Made by a program: the position numbers and the translations under genes
Assembly: GCA_036785325.1 (NCBI GenBank)
Contig: JAXIVH010000043.1
Location: forward strand, 172,501-236,500
Length of the DNA stretch: 64,000 nt
Source of the DNA: Urophycis tenuis
Lineage: Eukaryota; Chordata; Actinopteri; Gadiformes; Phycidae
Direction of reading: 5' to 3'
Shown: positions 1 through 11,180 of the stretch, in pieces
Layout: the number at the start of each line of letters is the position of its first letter
Position numbering within the stretch: position 1 is the stretch's first letter
The notes under the pieces: model-generated
Seen by the model: the letters and a program-made list of their open reading frames with translations, nothing else
The model's database searches: none
Told to the model about the DNA's origin: nothing

Positions 1-2440
1 ATTTGAAAAAAAAAATTGAAAAAAAAAACAAAAAAAAAGGAAAAAAAATGAAAAAAAAAAATTTGAAAAAAAAAGATTGAAAAAAAAAATGAAAAAAAAA
101 TGAAAAAAAATGAAAAAAAATGAAAAAAAAATGAAAAAAAAGAAAAAAATGAAAAAAAAAATGACAAAAAAAAAAATTTGAAAAAATAAAATAAAATAAA
201 AAAAATTGAAAAAAAAATGAAAAAAAAAGAAAAAAAAAAACTGGAGAAAAAAAATGAAAAAAAAATGAAAAAAAAGACTGAAAAAAAAAGAAAAAAAAAA
301 GAAAAAAAAAATGAAAAAAAATTGAAAAAAAAAGAAAAAAAAATTGAAAAAAAATTGAAAAAAAAAAAGAAAAAAAAAATTGAAAAAAAAAGAAAAAACA
401 AAATAAAAAAAAAAACAAAATTGAAAAAAATAATGAAAAAAAGAATTGAAAAAAAAATAAATAAATAAAAAAATGGAGAAAAAAAAAATTGAAAAAATTT
501 TTTTTTGAAAAATTGAAAAAAAAATGAAAAAAAATGGAATAAAAAAAAACAGAAAAAAAAAATGAAAAAAAATAATAATAAAAAAATAGAAAAAAAAAAG
601 AAAAAAAAATGAAAAAAAAAATTGAAAAAAAAAATGTAAAAAAAAAAATTGAAAAAAAATTGAAAAAAATGTGGAAAAAAAAATGAAAAAAAAATGAAAA
701 AAAAAAAAATTTGAAAAAAAACAATTTGAAAAGAAAAAAAAAAATTGAAAAAAAAATGAAAAAAAAAATTGAAGAAAAAAAAAAGTGAGAAAAAAAAAAT
801 TGGAAAAAAATGAAAAAAAAAAAAAATGAAAAAAAAACAATTTGAAAAAAAAAATTTGAAAAAAAAAATTGAAAAGAAAAAAAAAATTATAAAGAAAAAA
901 AAATTGAAAATAAACAATTAAAAAAAATGAAAAAAAAAATTGGAAAAAAAATTTGAAAAAAAAAATAAAATAAAAAAATTGAAAAAAAAAAATTGAAAAA
1001 ATAAAAAATTGAAAAAAAAAAATTTGAAAAAAAAAAAAATGAAAAAAAAATGAAAAAAAAATGGAAAAAAAATGAAAAAGAAAAAATTTGAAAAAAAAGA
1101 TTGAAAAAAAAAAGAAAAAAAAAATTGAAAAAAAAAAGAAAAAAAAAAAAATTGAAAAAAATGTGAAAAAAAATGAAAAAAAAAGAAAAAAAAATGAAAA
1201 AATAGATTTGAAAAGAAAAAAAAAATTTGAAAAATAAATTGAGAAAAAAAATGAAAAAAAAAATTGAAGAAAGAAAAAATTGAGAAAAACAAATTGGAAA
1301 AAAAAAAGAAAAAAAAAAATTTAAAAAACAATTTGAAAAAAAAAATGAAAAAAAAAAATTGAAAAAAAAAATTGAAAAGAAAAAAAAGGAAAAAAAAATT
1401 GAAAAAAAAAAGAAATTGAAAAAAAAAAACTGAAAAAAAAATGAAAAAATGGAAAAAAAAAGATTGAAAAAAAGGAAAAAAAATGAAAAAAAAAATTGAA
1501 AAAAAAAAGAAAAAAAAATTGAAAAAAAAAAGAAAAAAAAATTGAAAAAAATGAAAAAAAAATGTGAAAAAAAATAATAAAAAAATTGAAAAAAAAAAAT
1601 TGAAAGAAAAAATGAAAAAATAATGAAAAAAAAAGAAAAAAAAGAAAAAAATTTGAAAAAAAAATTGAAAAGAAAAAAAAAATTTGAAAAAAAAAAATTG
1701 AAAAAAAAAACAAAAAAAAAGGAAAAAAAATGAAAAAAAAATGAAAAAAAATGAAAAAAAATGAAAAAAAAGAAAAAAATGAAAAAAAAAATGACAAAAA
1801 AAAAAATTTGAAAAAATAAAATAAAATAAAAAAATTTGAAAAAAAAATGAAGAAAAAAAAAGAAAAAAAAAACTGGAGAAAAAAAATGAAAAAAAAAAAA
1901 ATGAAAAAAAAGACTGAAAAAAAAAGAAAAAAAAAGAGAAAAAAATTGAAAAAAAATTGAAAAAAAAAGGAAAAAAAATTGAAAAAAAATTGAAAAAAAA
2001 AAAGAAAAAAAAAATTGAAAAAAAAAGAAAAAACAAAATAAAACAAAAAACAAAATTGAAAAAAATAATGAAAAAAAGAATTGAAAAAAAAATAAATAAA
2101 TAAAAAAATGGAAAAAAAAAAAAAATTGAAAAAAAATTTTTTTGAAAAATTGAAAAAAAAATTGAAAAAAAATGGAATAAAAAAAAACAGAAAAAAAAAT
2201 GAAAAAAAATAATAATAAAAAAATAGAAAAAAAAAAAGAAAAAAAAATGAAAAAAAAAATTGAAAAAAAAAAATGAAAAAAAAAAATTTGAAAAAAAAAA
2301 TTGAAAAAAAAAATTGAAAAGAAAAAAAAATGAAAAAAAATTGAAAAAAAAGAAAGAAATTGAAAAAAAAAAATTGAAAAAAAATGAAAAAATTGAAAAA
2401 AAAAACAATTTGAAAAAAAAAATTGAAAAAAAAAAAAAAA
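1..2440. repeat. A-rich low-complexity array of (G/T)A(7-9) units
   Basis: The + strand is almost wholly runs of 7-10 A separated by TG, TTG, G or ATTTG. The long lysine-rich (+) and phenylalanine-rich (-) open frames here are compositional artefacts. The array has internal structure: landmark words near 161 (atgac, then three TAAAA steps), 241 (ctggag), 431-480 (aataaataaat then atgga) and 500 (a T-run) recur in the same order near 1791, 1871, 2065-2110 and 2145. At least 600 bp is therefore duplicated at an offset of about 1.63 kb. No gene is supported. Confidence 0.95.
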
Positions 2441-3392
2441 TCATAACAGACCTCCCCATTGCTGAGCTAGGATTGGAAATTTCTAGACACCGTGGGTTTC
2501 GGCTTTAAGAAAAAAAAAAAAAAAAAAAAAATCATAACAGACCCCCCCCCTTTACTAAGCTAGGATTGGACATTTCTAGACACCGCAGGTTTCGGCTTTA
2601 AAAAAAAAAAAAAAAAATCATAACAGACCCCCCCATTACTGAGCTAGGATTGGAAATTTCTAGACACTGCGGGTGTCGGCTTTAAAAAAAAAAAAAAATC
2701 ATAACAGACCTCCCCATTACTGAGCTAGGATTGGACATTTCTAGACACCGCGGGTGTTGGCTTTAAAAAAAAAAAAAATAAATAAATAATCATAACAGAC
2801 CTCCCCATTACTGAGCTAGGATTGTAAATTTCTAGACACCGCTGGTGTCGGCTTTAAGAAAAAAAAAAATATATATAACAGACCCCCCCATTACTAAGCT
2901 AGGATTGGAAATTTCTAGACACCGCGGGTGTTGGCTTTAAAAAAAAATAATAATAATAATAATCATAACAGACCTCCCCATTACTGAGCTAGGATTGTAA
3001 ATTTCTAGACACCGCTGGTGTCGGCTTTAAGAAAAAAAAAATATATATATAACAGACCCCCCCATTACTAAGCTAGGATTGGAAATTTCTAGACACCGCG
3101 GGTGTCGGCTTTAAAAAAAAAAAAAAAAAAATTCATAACAGACCCCCCCCCCCATTACTGAGCTAGGATTGGAAATTTCTAGACACCGTGGGTGTTGGCT
3201 TTAAAAAAAATAAAAATAAAAATAAAAAATCATAACAGACCTCCCCATTACTGAGCTAGGATTGTACATTTCTAGACACCGCTGGTGTCGGCTTTAAGAA
3301 AAAAATAAATAAATAAATAAAAATCATAACAGACCTCCCCATTACTGAGCTAGGATTGTACATTTCTAGACGCCGCGGTTGTCAGCTTTTTA
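2441..3392 (+). repeat. A-linked tandem satellite, about 68-bp core, 11 copies
   Basis: Eleven copies of a core begin tcataacagacc, pass through gagctaggattg and ttctagacaccg, and end gtcggcttt. They start near 2441, 2532, 2617, 2699, 2790, 2875, 2964, 3049, 3132, 3230 and 3324. Each is joined to the next by an A-rich linker of about 12-30 bp (pure A, or TAAATAAA, AATAATAAT or ATATAT types). Two variants, gattggaaat with cgcgggtg and gattgtaaat with cgctggtg, alternate in the middle and give a dimeric higher-order period of about 174 bp. No coding capacity. Confidence 0.93.
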
Positions 3393-3494
3393 ATAAAAAA
3401 AAATGAAAAATTGAAAAAAAAATAAATAATAAAAAATAAATAAAAAAAAATAAAAAAAATTGAAAAAAAAAATGCAAAAAATTGGAAAAAAAAA

Positions 3495-4062
3495 CGTCGT
3501 TTAATCCCTCTTCCGAAAAGCTGGACAAGTTGTTGAACATGTCTGTTTGTCTGCAGGCCTGAATGTATCAGCCAGCCTCTCCTATTCAAGACCATGAACA
3601 TGTCGCTCAAATATGCTAGTTTTGCGAGCCAGCTCTCATCACTAAAGTGCGCTGCTAATGGTGACTGTCGGTTGTAGAGGAGTTTCTGTAACTGCTCCCT
3701 TAACTCGTTCACTCTGGTAAAGACTTTTTCTTTTCGACAGCCACCTAACCTCTGTATGTAGAAGAAGGCGCCTGTAATCAGCACCCATGTCCTCGCACAA
3801 TAGTTCAAACATCCGCAAATTCAGGGCATGGGCTTTGATGTAGTTATTCAGGACGTATTGTGTTGTTCAGGACGGTGTGGAGTTCAGGGGACACTTTCTT
3901 ACTTGCTAGCATCTCACGGTAAATCATGCAGTGAGTTGACTCGCATTCTGGCGCCACTTCTTTCAGTTTGGCAGTGAACCCGAACAACTGGCCGGCAGCC
4001 CCGTCAGTACAGACCCCGACACAAAACGCCCAATCCAGTCTGCCTGCAGCGAATTCTTTCAT
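3495..4062 (-). pseudogene. hAT transposase fragment (ZBED5/GTF2IRD2-like)
   Basis: Two minus-strand segments in order belong to one hAT transposase. 4062-3844 carries CTDGAAGQLFGF and a downstream THCMIYRE motif. 3808-3495 carries KVFTRVNELREQL and DESWLAKLAYLSDMF. In the family, the DGA motif lies in the RNase H-like core and THC.(I/L)HRE follows it. The part between the segments (normally the RW-containing stretch) is missing or scrambled, there is no N-terminal BED finger, and the 3' side runs into A-rich sequence, so the copy is dead. The match is to transposon-derived vertebrate ZBED5/GTF2IRD2 proteins from family memory; a more exact subfamily is not claimed. Confidence 0.75.
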
Positions 4063-4407
4063 GCTCTGAAATGTAGTATTATTTTAAGCTGAAATAATTG
4101 ATTTAAAATTTACGACAGTATTGTTTTGTGCTCTAAACAGTCCTGTACCTATATATTTGCAACCATATTCTTAATTGAAACTTTTTTGAAAATCGCTGTG
4201 CTAACGTTACATTGCTGAGTGCACAACAATCCTGCATTTCTCTGACTAGCAATGAACTCCATGCATGTCTAGTTTACTAAAGTCAATTAGCAGCGAATTC
4301 TGTTTGATATCAGTGTAGACAACTAGAGACATTGATACGTGCTTTACATATATCGTCCTTTTTTACACAGGGACGCCGGAGGAAACCCGGCAACTGATAT
4401 GTTTTCG
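4063..4407. other. No gene recognised
   Basis: Unremarkable AT-rich sequence between the hAT fragment and the solo LTR. I see no conserved coding motif on either strand. Confidence 0.5.
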
Positions 4408-4411
4408 GCAC

Positions 4412-4808
4412 TGTTACGGCCCTCAGCCCTTGGCTGTGTCCTGTAGGTGTGGCTGTTTCCTGTGGTAGTGGGTGTGGCTGTGTCTTTGTGTTGCAGGTTG
4501 CAGGGAGATGGCCGATTGGGAGCACCTGTGTCTGTCGCTGCAGCTGATTTAAGCCGGCTGGCTCAACTCCTCTCTCTCTCTCTCTCTCCTCCAGGAACGA
4601 CGTTGCTGCTGTTGTTTATTTTGTTTTGCACCAGACAACACGCACCACACATGACTTCACATCCAAGCACTCTCTTACACCACTGACATACAATTCCACA
4701 CTTCATTGTACATTTAATTGGTGCCTTTTGTTAATAAACCGAACCGCTTTGGTTAAACCATACGTCAGTTATCCGCGTTTTGTTGCGGCCCTGGAGCCAG
4801 TCGTAACA
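4412..4808 (+). mobile_element. Solo LTR (Ty3/Gypsy-like) with 4-bp target duplication
   Basis: This 397-bp unit begins TGTTACGGCC and ends CGTAACA, the TG...CA termini expected of an LTR, with a 7-bp terminal inverted repeat TGTTACG/CGTAACA. It is flanked by gcac at 4408-4411 and gcac at 4809-4812, a 4-bp target-site duplication. A poly(A) signal aataaa lies at 4733-4738, and a pyrimidine tract (CT)n at about 4569-4590. No internal gag-pol follows on either side, so this is a solo LTR left by recombination. The superfamily is inferred from duplication length and LTR size; no coding region confirms it. Confidence 0.75.
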
Positions 4809-4977
4809 GCACGAAAACTAGCAGACATTTCTGAAATCAAAATACGCTTCAAAGCAAATGTGGGAGTGAGTCATGTGTTCAATGTTGCAGCCATTCATAA
4901 TTGTAAATAAAGAGAAATGTTGGTTAACAAAGACATCTGTTTCTGAACATCAATGAAATTCACGAAATTTACGATTC

Positions 4978-5858
4978 AAAACCGTAATAACTGAAAAAGA
5001 TACAAAACACCATGCCGTGTATATAAAAAATATTTATTGCAAACAGACAGTACACGGTACACCACCCTATAAGAGAGTCCATGTGCCAGCCAAAAGGTGT
5101 ATATGAGCACTTCCATCTCAATACCCCAGCCATGGTCCTGCTCCCTTTGCAAAAGCCTCATTAAACTGTGCATCGCTCTTCTGCTGAGGCGGAAATCCTG
5201 TTTCAGCTCAGTCTCTACATTGAACCATATGCGCAGTATAGGCGGGATGGGGTTTATGGCACAGTATCTTGTTGGAGCACCAATCTGGAAAAGAAAAACA
5301 TCACACCATTAATGGGCTGAGTTGGAAAAATGTTTGCCCATGCAAACTAGCTGTTTACGTCTCCCCTCCCCCTGTACAAAGCACATAGTAACTAATGCAT
5401 GATCCAAATACATCGATATGACCAATGACCAGGTACGACTTACGAGTTGCATAAATCCTTAACATATAGCTAACAGTCATGACAAAATATTACGTATACA
5501 TAGATATTTACTGGGTTCGTATTACAATAGAAGTCGATGTAATTTACGCGCGTCCAGCGTCAGCTACTGTGTTAGGTTAGTTCGGCTAATGTTAAATACA
5601 GTTGTTTACAAATTGCAAATAATCCATACATACCATAAGCTGATCCACCAGCAGTCGTAGGCGTCGTAGGGCTCTTCTTCTCCCTTGATTTCTGCGATTT
5701 GTTGCAGACAATCGCAAAAAAAAGAATGCACACAATCGACATACACGCAGCTGCAGACGGCATCTTGGAAGTTTGTGATCAACAATTGTCGCCTCTGGTG
5801 ACGTGCTGCCAGCTAGCGTCGATGTTTGATGACGTAACCGTAACGAGTGTTGTCTCAA
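4978..5858 (-). pseudogene. PIF/Harbinger nuclease N-terminal fragment (HARBI1-like)
   Basis: The minus strand encodes RLSRRAMHSLMRLL followed by EMEVLIYTFWLAHGLSYRVV. This matches the region before the catalytic domain of Harbinger transposases, where a helix-turn-helix-like segment reads LxxLYWLAxGxSYRxV. An intron is visible: the donor follows base 5634 (GTATGT) and the acceptor precedes 5284 (a T/C-rich tract ending CCAG), joining in phase 0 to an upstream frame open from 5858. After the VVYRV segment the frame degrades and stops at 4976, with no DDE catalytic core. The element appears truncated at its 3' side. Its outer end may be the inverted-repeat region at 5853-5946. Confidence 0.7.
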
Positions 5859-5946
5859 TTCATAGGGGCATGTTTTTACCCCTTGCCTTTAACACTCTGT
5901 TTCAAGGGCCAAGACGTAGGGGAAGGGGTAAAATAGAGAATTGAGA
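5853..5946. repeat. Nested inverted repeats, possible transposon terminus
   Basis: tctcaattc (5853-5861) pairs with gaattgaga (5938-5946), and inside it ttttacccctt (5874-5884) pairs with aaggggtaaaa (5923-5933). The structure lies directly upstream of the Harbinger fragment and could be its terminal region or a small foldback element. Confidence 0.6.
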
Positions 5947-5959
5947 TTTGGCCTAATTC

Positions 5960-8060
5960 TTCATGCACCTCATCTTGATACACATATCAGATGAGGTTGT
6001 GCGTTGTAGATAGTGCAAAAAGTGTGGATACTGTAAAGTGGCAAAGTGGAGTGTGCAGTCCCTGAGTCAGAGTTCAAAGTTTCTGAGTGGTGGTGGGAGG
6101 GAGATGATATGAGGTCAGATGATGCTGGTGGGTGTGAGGTTAGAGTCTGTGGCAGGGGGCAGAGGAGGGAGGAGGGCCAGGGGCAGAGCAGGGAGGGAGT
6201 TGAGCCTCCGGACCGCCTGGAGAAAGAAGTTGTCTTTGAGCCTGCTGGTTCTGGCCCGGAGACTCCGCAGTCTCCTCCCTGATGGCAGGAGGCTGAAGAT
6301 ACTGTGGGATGGGTCGGTAGGGTCACCTGCAATCCTGATGGCTTTGCTGGTGAGGCGGGTGGTGTAAATGTCCAGTAGGGTGGAGAGAGACACCGATTAT
6401 CCTCTCAGCTGCTCTCACTATGCACTGCAGAGTCTTGCGGCAGGACACGGTGCAGGCACTGTACCACACAGTGATGCAGCAGGTCAGGAGGCTCTTGATG
6501 GTGCCTCTATAGAATGTGTGCATGATGGTGGATGAGGCTCCAGCTCTTCTCAGTTTGCGGAGGTACAGCGGAAGTACAGGCGCTGTTGGGCTTTTTTGGC
6601 CAGTGTTGTAGTGTTGTGGCTCCAGGAGATGTGTCTTCGGAGATGTGCACAACCAGAAACGTAGTGCTGCTCACCATCCCCACTGTAGCATCGTTGATGA
6701 TCAGTGGAGCATGCTGTGTGTGCATTCTCCTGAAGTCCACAACAATCTCCTTCATCTTCTTCACATTCAGACGGAGATTGTTGTCCTTGCACCACGTAGC
6801 CAGCCTGTTCACCTCACTCCTGTAGATCATCTCATCGCCGTTGTTGATGAGACCCACCACAGTCGTGTCGTCCGCAAACTTGATGAAGATTTTGGAGCTG
6901 GATGTTGGTGTGCAGTTGTGGGTCAGCAGAGTGAAGAGGAGGGGGCTAAGCACACACCCTTGGGGGGCCCCCGTGTTCAATGTGATGGTACTGGAGGTGC
7001 TGCTGCCGATCCGAACTGCTTGTGGTCTCCCCGTCAGGAAGTCCAGCAGCCAGTTGCACAGGGAGGTGTTGAGTCCCAGCTGGTCCAGTTTGTGAATGAG
7101 CTGCTAGGGGATGATTGTGTTGAATGCTGAGCTGAAGTCGATGAACAGCATTCTGACATATGAGTCTTTGGTGGGTGAGGGCTGAGTGGAGGGCAGAGGA
7201 GATGGCAGCATCAGTGGAACGGTTGGACCAATATGCGAACTGGAAAAGGTCCAGAGTGGGGGGGAGGGCAGACTTGATATGGTGCACGACTAGCCACTCG
7301 AAGCACTTCATGAGGATGGGATTGAGTGTGACTGGGCAGTAGTCATTGTGGCAGGAGGGAGACGACTTTTTTGGGACCGGGATGATGGTGGTGGCTTTGA
7401 GGCACGTGGGGACAACAGACTGGCTCAGCAACGTGTTGAAGATGTCTGTGAAGACATCTGTGAGCTCCTCGGCACAGTCCCTCAGTACACGACCAGGAAT
7501 GTTGTCAGGACCAGAGGCTTTCTGTGGGTTCGTCCCTTTGAGAGATCGCCTCACGCTATCTGGGGATGGCGTCAACACCTGGTCGCCCGGGAGGGGGTGG
7601 GGTCTTCTGTGCCGGGGCAGCTGTTGTCTGCCTCAAAGCGGGCGAAGAAGACGTTAGCTTGTTCAACAGAGAAGTAGAACTGTCCCAGATCTGCGGAGAG
7701 GGCTTGTAGTCGGTTATGGATTGGATCCCTCGCCACAGGTTCCTGGTGTCTTGGACTTCTTGGACTTGGCCCAGGCTGCCTTCAGGCCCACCTCATCTCC
7801 AGCTCTGAAGGCGGTGTTCCGAGCCCTCAGGAGTCTGTAGACTTCCCCTGTCAGCCATGGCTTCTGGTTGGCCCGAATGCGGATGTTCTTGGTTACCGTG
7901 ACATCATCAATGCATTTCCTCATGTAGGAAGTGATGGTGTCTGTGTACTCCTGGAGGTCTGTGATGTCGTTGTAGGTGGCTGCCCGTCTGAACATGCTAC
8001 AGTCCGTGATGAGGAAGCAGTCCTGGAGTTACTCTGAAGACCCCTCAGGCCACATGCGTA
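5960..8060 (-). pseudogene. CR1/L2-group LINE reverse transcriptase, 5'-truncated and frameshifted
   Basis: Read on the minus strand, the pieces are: 7995-7714 (linker before the RT with NQKPWLTGEVYRLLRARN), 7578-6946 (RT start, KASGPDNIPGRVLRDCAEEL and VPVPKK), 6980-6507 (NTGAPQGCVLSPLLF, the polymerase motif FADDTTVVG, then LNVKKMKEIVVDFRR), 6652-6323 and 6393-6115 (C-terminal region with LLPSGRRLRSLRARTSR). Active-site aspartates survive, but at least three frame changes and the loss of the AP endonuclease show a dead 5'-truncated copy. The FADD and APQGC signatures are those of fish CR1/L2/Rex1-type non-LTR elements; I cannot separate these clades by eye. It is a different family from the FSDD-type LINEs at 21-24 and 26-28 kb. 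Confidence 0.88.
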
Positions 8061-8370
8061 CCTGCTTTGTTGCTGGTCTGATGACTTTAAAGATGAACTG
8101 AACTGAAATAATCAACATTGATAACTTGTTAGTTATGACCATTATAAAAAAATGACAAAAAAATATTTTTAAAAAATCAATACATAGCTTTTTTAAGCAT
8201 TACAAAAATTCTGTTTATTAGTGCACGGGGCAAACGCACCGAGCACTGGCCCTACAGCAAAGCTGTGGAGCCAGTGCTCGGGGCAAAGCCCTGAGCACTA
8301 TTGTTATTCTGTGGATTTTTTCTTTTTATTATTATTATTCATTCCTCTTCCTCACGTTTTTTGATGTGTA
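8061..8370. other. Intergenic sequence with a perfect hairpin
   Basis: AT-rich sequence with one notable structure: gagcactggc (8241-8250) and gccagtgctc (8270-8279) form a 10-bp perfect stem, and flanking words (cggggcaaa, tgagcac) extend the symmetry. It resembles the end of a dispersed repeat. No coding region seen. Confidence 0.5.
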
Positions 8371-9604
8371 TCTAGTAGAGGTGCACAGCAACCTCACTAT
8401 CTGTATCTGTTTCTGTATCTGTTCAACCAAAAAAATATCTGTATCTGTATCTGTATTCGGATAGAAAACCGGAAATGGGCGTGGTTTCTACCGGAAGTCT
8501 CCTTTATTGTGTCGAATTTGTATTTTCTAACCTAATATTCATTTGCAATGCAATAGTAGTCCCTTCCAAGCATCACATTGATTTAATATTCTTATATTAT
8601 TAATTATGAAATATACTTTACGACAATAATTGTATGCCAGTCCACACCACTAGGACACGCACAAGCCACCTGCTGCCTAACGTACGTAATGCAAGGACTG
8701 CGCTCGTGCCCTCTCTCACGCAGCGGATACTGAATGATAAATCTAAACTTGAGTGTGTTGCTGTTTGTTTAAATAACCATGAAATACTTGGTCAAAATTC
8801 CATTAAACCTGACTGATACATGCAGCATATGTCACTTAAAGGAATTAATATTGACTGAAATACACGGTAAAACGTTCGACTGTCATCGCACACTATTTAT
8901 ATTGTCACAACGGAATACAAAACAGGAAAACATACTGTGTCAGTAGTTTATTTGACTTTTAATGAGATAGAGAAATCAGCTATGTGTTGAATGTCAGGCG
9001 AATGTCTAATTTCAAGCTCTAAGTTTCATGTCCACCGCGGTCAGCTCAGCTCAGCTCGCTGTTGTGCGCTGACTCAGTGGGACGACGACATAAGTGATCT
9101 CCTTTCAATCATTTATAATAAATGAAAAAAAACGACTATTTAGTGAAATCAAAGTCCGATGCTGCAAACAGAATAGACATTTTTATCTTGTTGCCAACCT
9201 GCCATCCACAATGATATGAACGGATTTTAAAGGTCCCATATTATGCCCCGTTTCCACAAATTAAAATAGTTCCCAGGTGTGTCAAAGACATGTCTGTGAC
9301 ATGCTTTGGTCAAAATTGCCTTTGGATCAAATATTGTAGGTCTCTCTTCATCACCTAAAAACAGCTCTGTTCAAAACGGTCTGTTTCAGGGCCTGTCTCT
9401 TTTATGTAAATGAGCTACACCAAACCACGCCTACCTCTCTGCGAGGGGCGTGGTCCCTACGGAGCCGAGCCTCGGCTCCATAGCCATGTGCTAATGTTTA
9501 CAGACTGACTCGGCCAATGGCTGGCAGAAACTCTGTGGTTCAACCTTTATATACAGTCTATGGGTTCAACCTAGACTACTATAGAGAGACTCTAGTCTCT
9601 CTAA

Positions 9605-10582
9605 AGGACTCTAGTTCAACCCTACCAGTTTGAGCCTGAATCTGACCCAGAGGGAGAGACGCCGGCTGAAATTCTTACTCTGCGGCTGCCGCAGGAGGTT
9701 TCTGAATGGTAAGTTACATATATCATGCGACTTTATATATTTATTTTTTTACGTTCTGTGTGTTATTACACTGTTACTTACATGTTAGCTCCTGCTAACG
9801 GTTACGTCTTCGCTGTGTCTTTTTTGGTGAATGAGCAATTTTGTAAATAGTGTAGGCCTAGTAACATTATACTTATCTCTCTTGACTGTATTCTTGCTAT
9901 CTACGGATAAATGTATAATGTAGAAACTAGTAGGCTATCAAACGATGCTTGCATAGTAGGCCTAACCTAAATTCTATATTTTGCAAAGTTTGTGATTGTT
10001 TTAGCAGAGGTGTTTCATCGTAACAGCACCCTGACGTTTGTTGTTCTAGGTCTTTAGGATTTACTTTTGTATTTCAGCATAAATATGTCTGTCTGTATCA
10101 GTAATGTGTCATTCTGGTAGAAAATCGAGGCAGTGTAATGTTGATTAAAATGCCACTGTTTTCCATCTCAACATTATTCAAATGTCACAAGTTTTATGCA
10201 CTTGACATGGTTAGGAAAATCTTACTTCTTATCCAACTATGCTTGTGTACTTGCATTCAAGTGAAATTCTAACTAATTTTCTTTTGACAGGTGTTTGTGT
10301 GGAAACTGCAACACCATTCCCACAGAGCAGGAAAATGTCTGCTGTCTTGAGATAGCACAGGTAGTATCTACATATTCAAAGTGAAAACTAGTTTGTCTTG
10401 ATTATGGTTTATTTCATACTTATGAAACACAATGGCATTTATTGTTTGCAGTACCTTGTTTGCAGGTTACCAGACGGCTGCAGGAGGTTGAGGGGAACCA
10501 GAAATGCATGGTGGACCATCCTGGATTGGAGCCTGTATGCCTTAATGTATACTCGCTCCAGAATGCAAGCCAAATTTTGTAG
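9605..10582 (+). CDS. P2X7 C-terminal (ballast) domain-like protein, three exons, start not seen
   Basis: Three exons join in phase. The first is open from 9605 to 9708 (acidic, QFEPESDPEGETPAEI; donor GTAAGT). The second, 10291-10360, follows a TTTTGACAG acceptor, encodes WCLCGNCNTIPTEQENVCCL including the split codon, and ends at donor GTAGTA. The third, 10466-10582, follows TTTGCAG, encodes KCMVDHPGLEPVCLNVYSLQ and ends in TAG. The order C-x-C-G-x-C, E-x-V-C-C, then C-x3-H-x8-C-L-N matches the zinc-binding cysteine-rich N-terminal half of the cytoplasmic ballast of P2X7. The frame stops before the rest of that domain would appear, and no in-frame ATG was found (TAA at 9602), so it is 5'-incomplete or decayed. 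There is no channel domain. Its function inside a transposon is unknown. Confidence 0.75.
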
Positions 10583-11180
10583 ACACTTTTTAAACATTTA
10601 TTGACATTGCATTACTAACAAATAAGTTATAACTGTGCTAATCAAAACAAAGTAGCATAACAAAATAATAGATATATATAATAGATGTGTATAGACAAGA
10701 AAAAAATGTACAACTCCACAAAAACACATTAAATGTTCAACGCAACGAAGCTTCTGGTGGGAGTAGGGGCAGGAGGAAATATGTCAGCCCGATGGGATGG
10801 ATGGCAGGCCGGTGTTAGAGCAGGTTGACGGGTACCACGCAGGTGTAGACTCAGGGATGGAGAATCTGTAGAAACACAGAGAGTGTATGAAAATAGTTTA
10901 GTGGTAGTAGTAGAGGGGAGGAGACGAGAGGAGGGATAGTGCTCTTAGTAGCCATATGTTTTAGCAGGCAATCCATAAAAATAAAATGGGATACAAAACA
11001 AAAAAGTAAATGCTATATCTTGTCCAATTGCTTGAAGTCGTTACAGGTACCTTGCATATCGCTCTTTTGTGAGCTGGTGTTGGGGCTTGCTGGGACGCAG
11101 AATCCGGGTCATCATCCCAGCTTGTGTGGTCCTTAGAATCCAAACGGAGTTTCCTGATGCCACAGGTCACTACGTGGGAT

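Noticed and set aside
217..468. Lysine-rich plus-strand frame and long phenylalanine-rich minus-strand frames across 1-2460
   Set aside because: Pure consequence of A/T runs; no start context, domain or codon variety.
6046..7677. Several plus-strand frames over 6-7.7 kb
   Set aside because: Complementary to the LINE reverse transcriptase; no independent motif.
9860..10000. Possible extra ballast exon between exons 1 and 2
   Set aside because: No splice-bordered frame with family motifs; exons 1 and 2 already join in phase.
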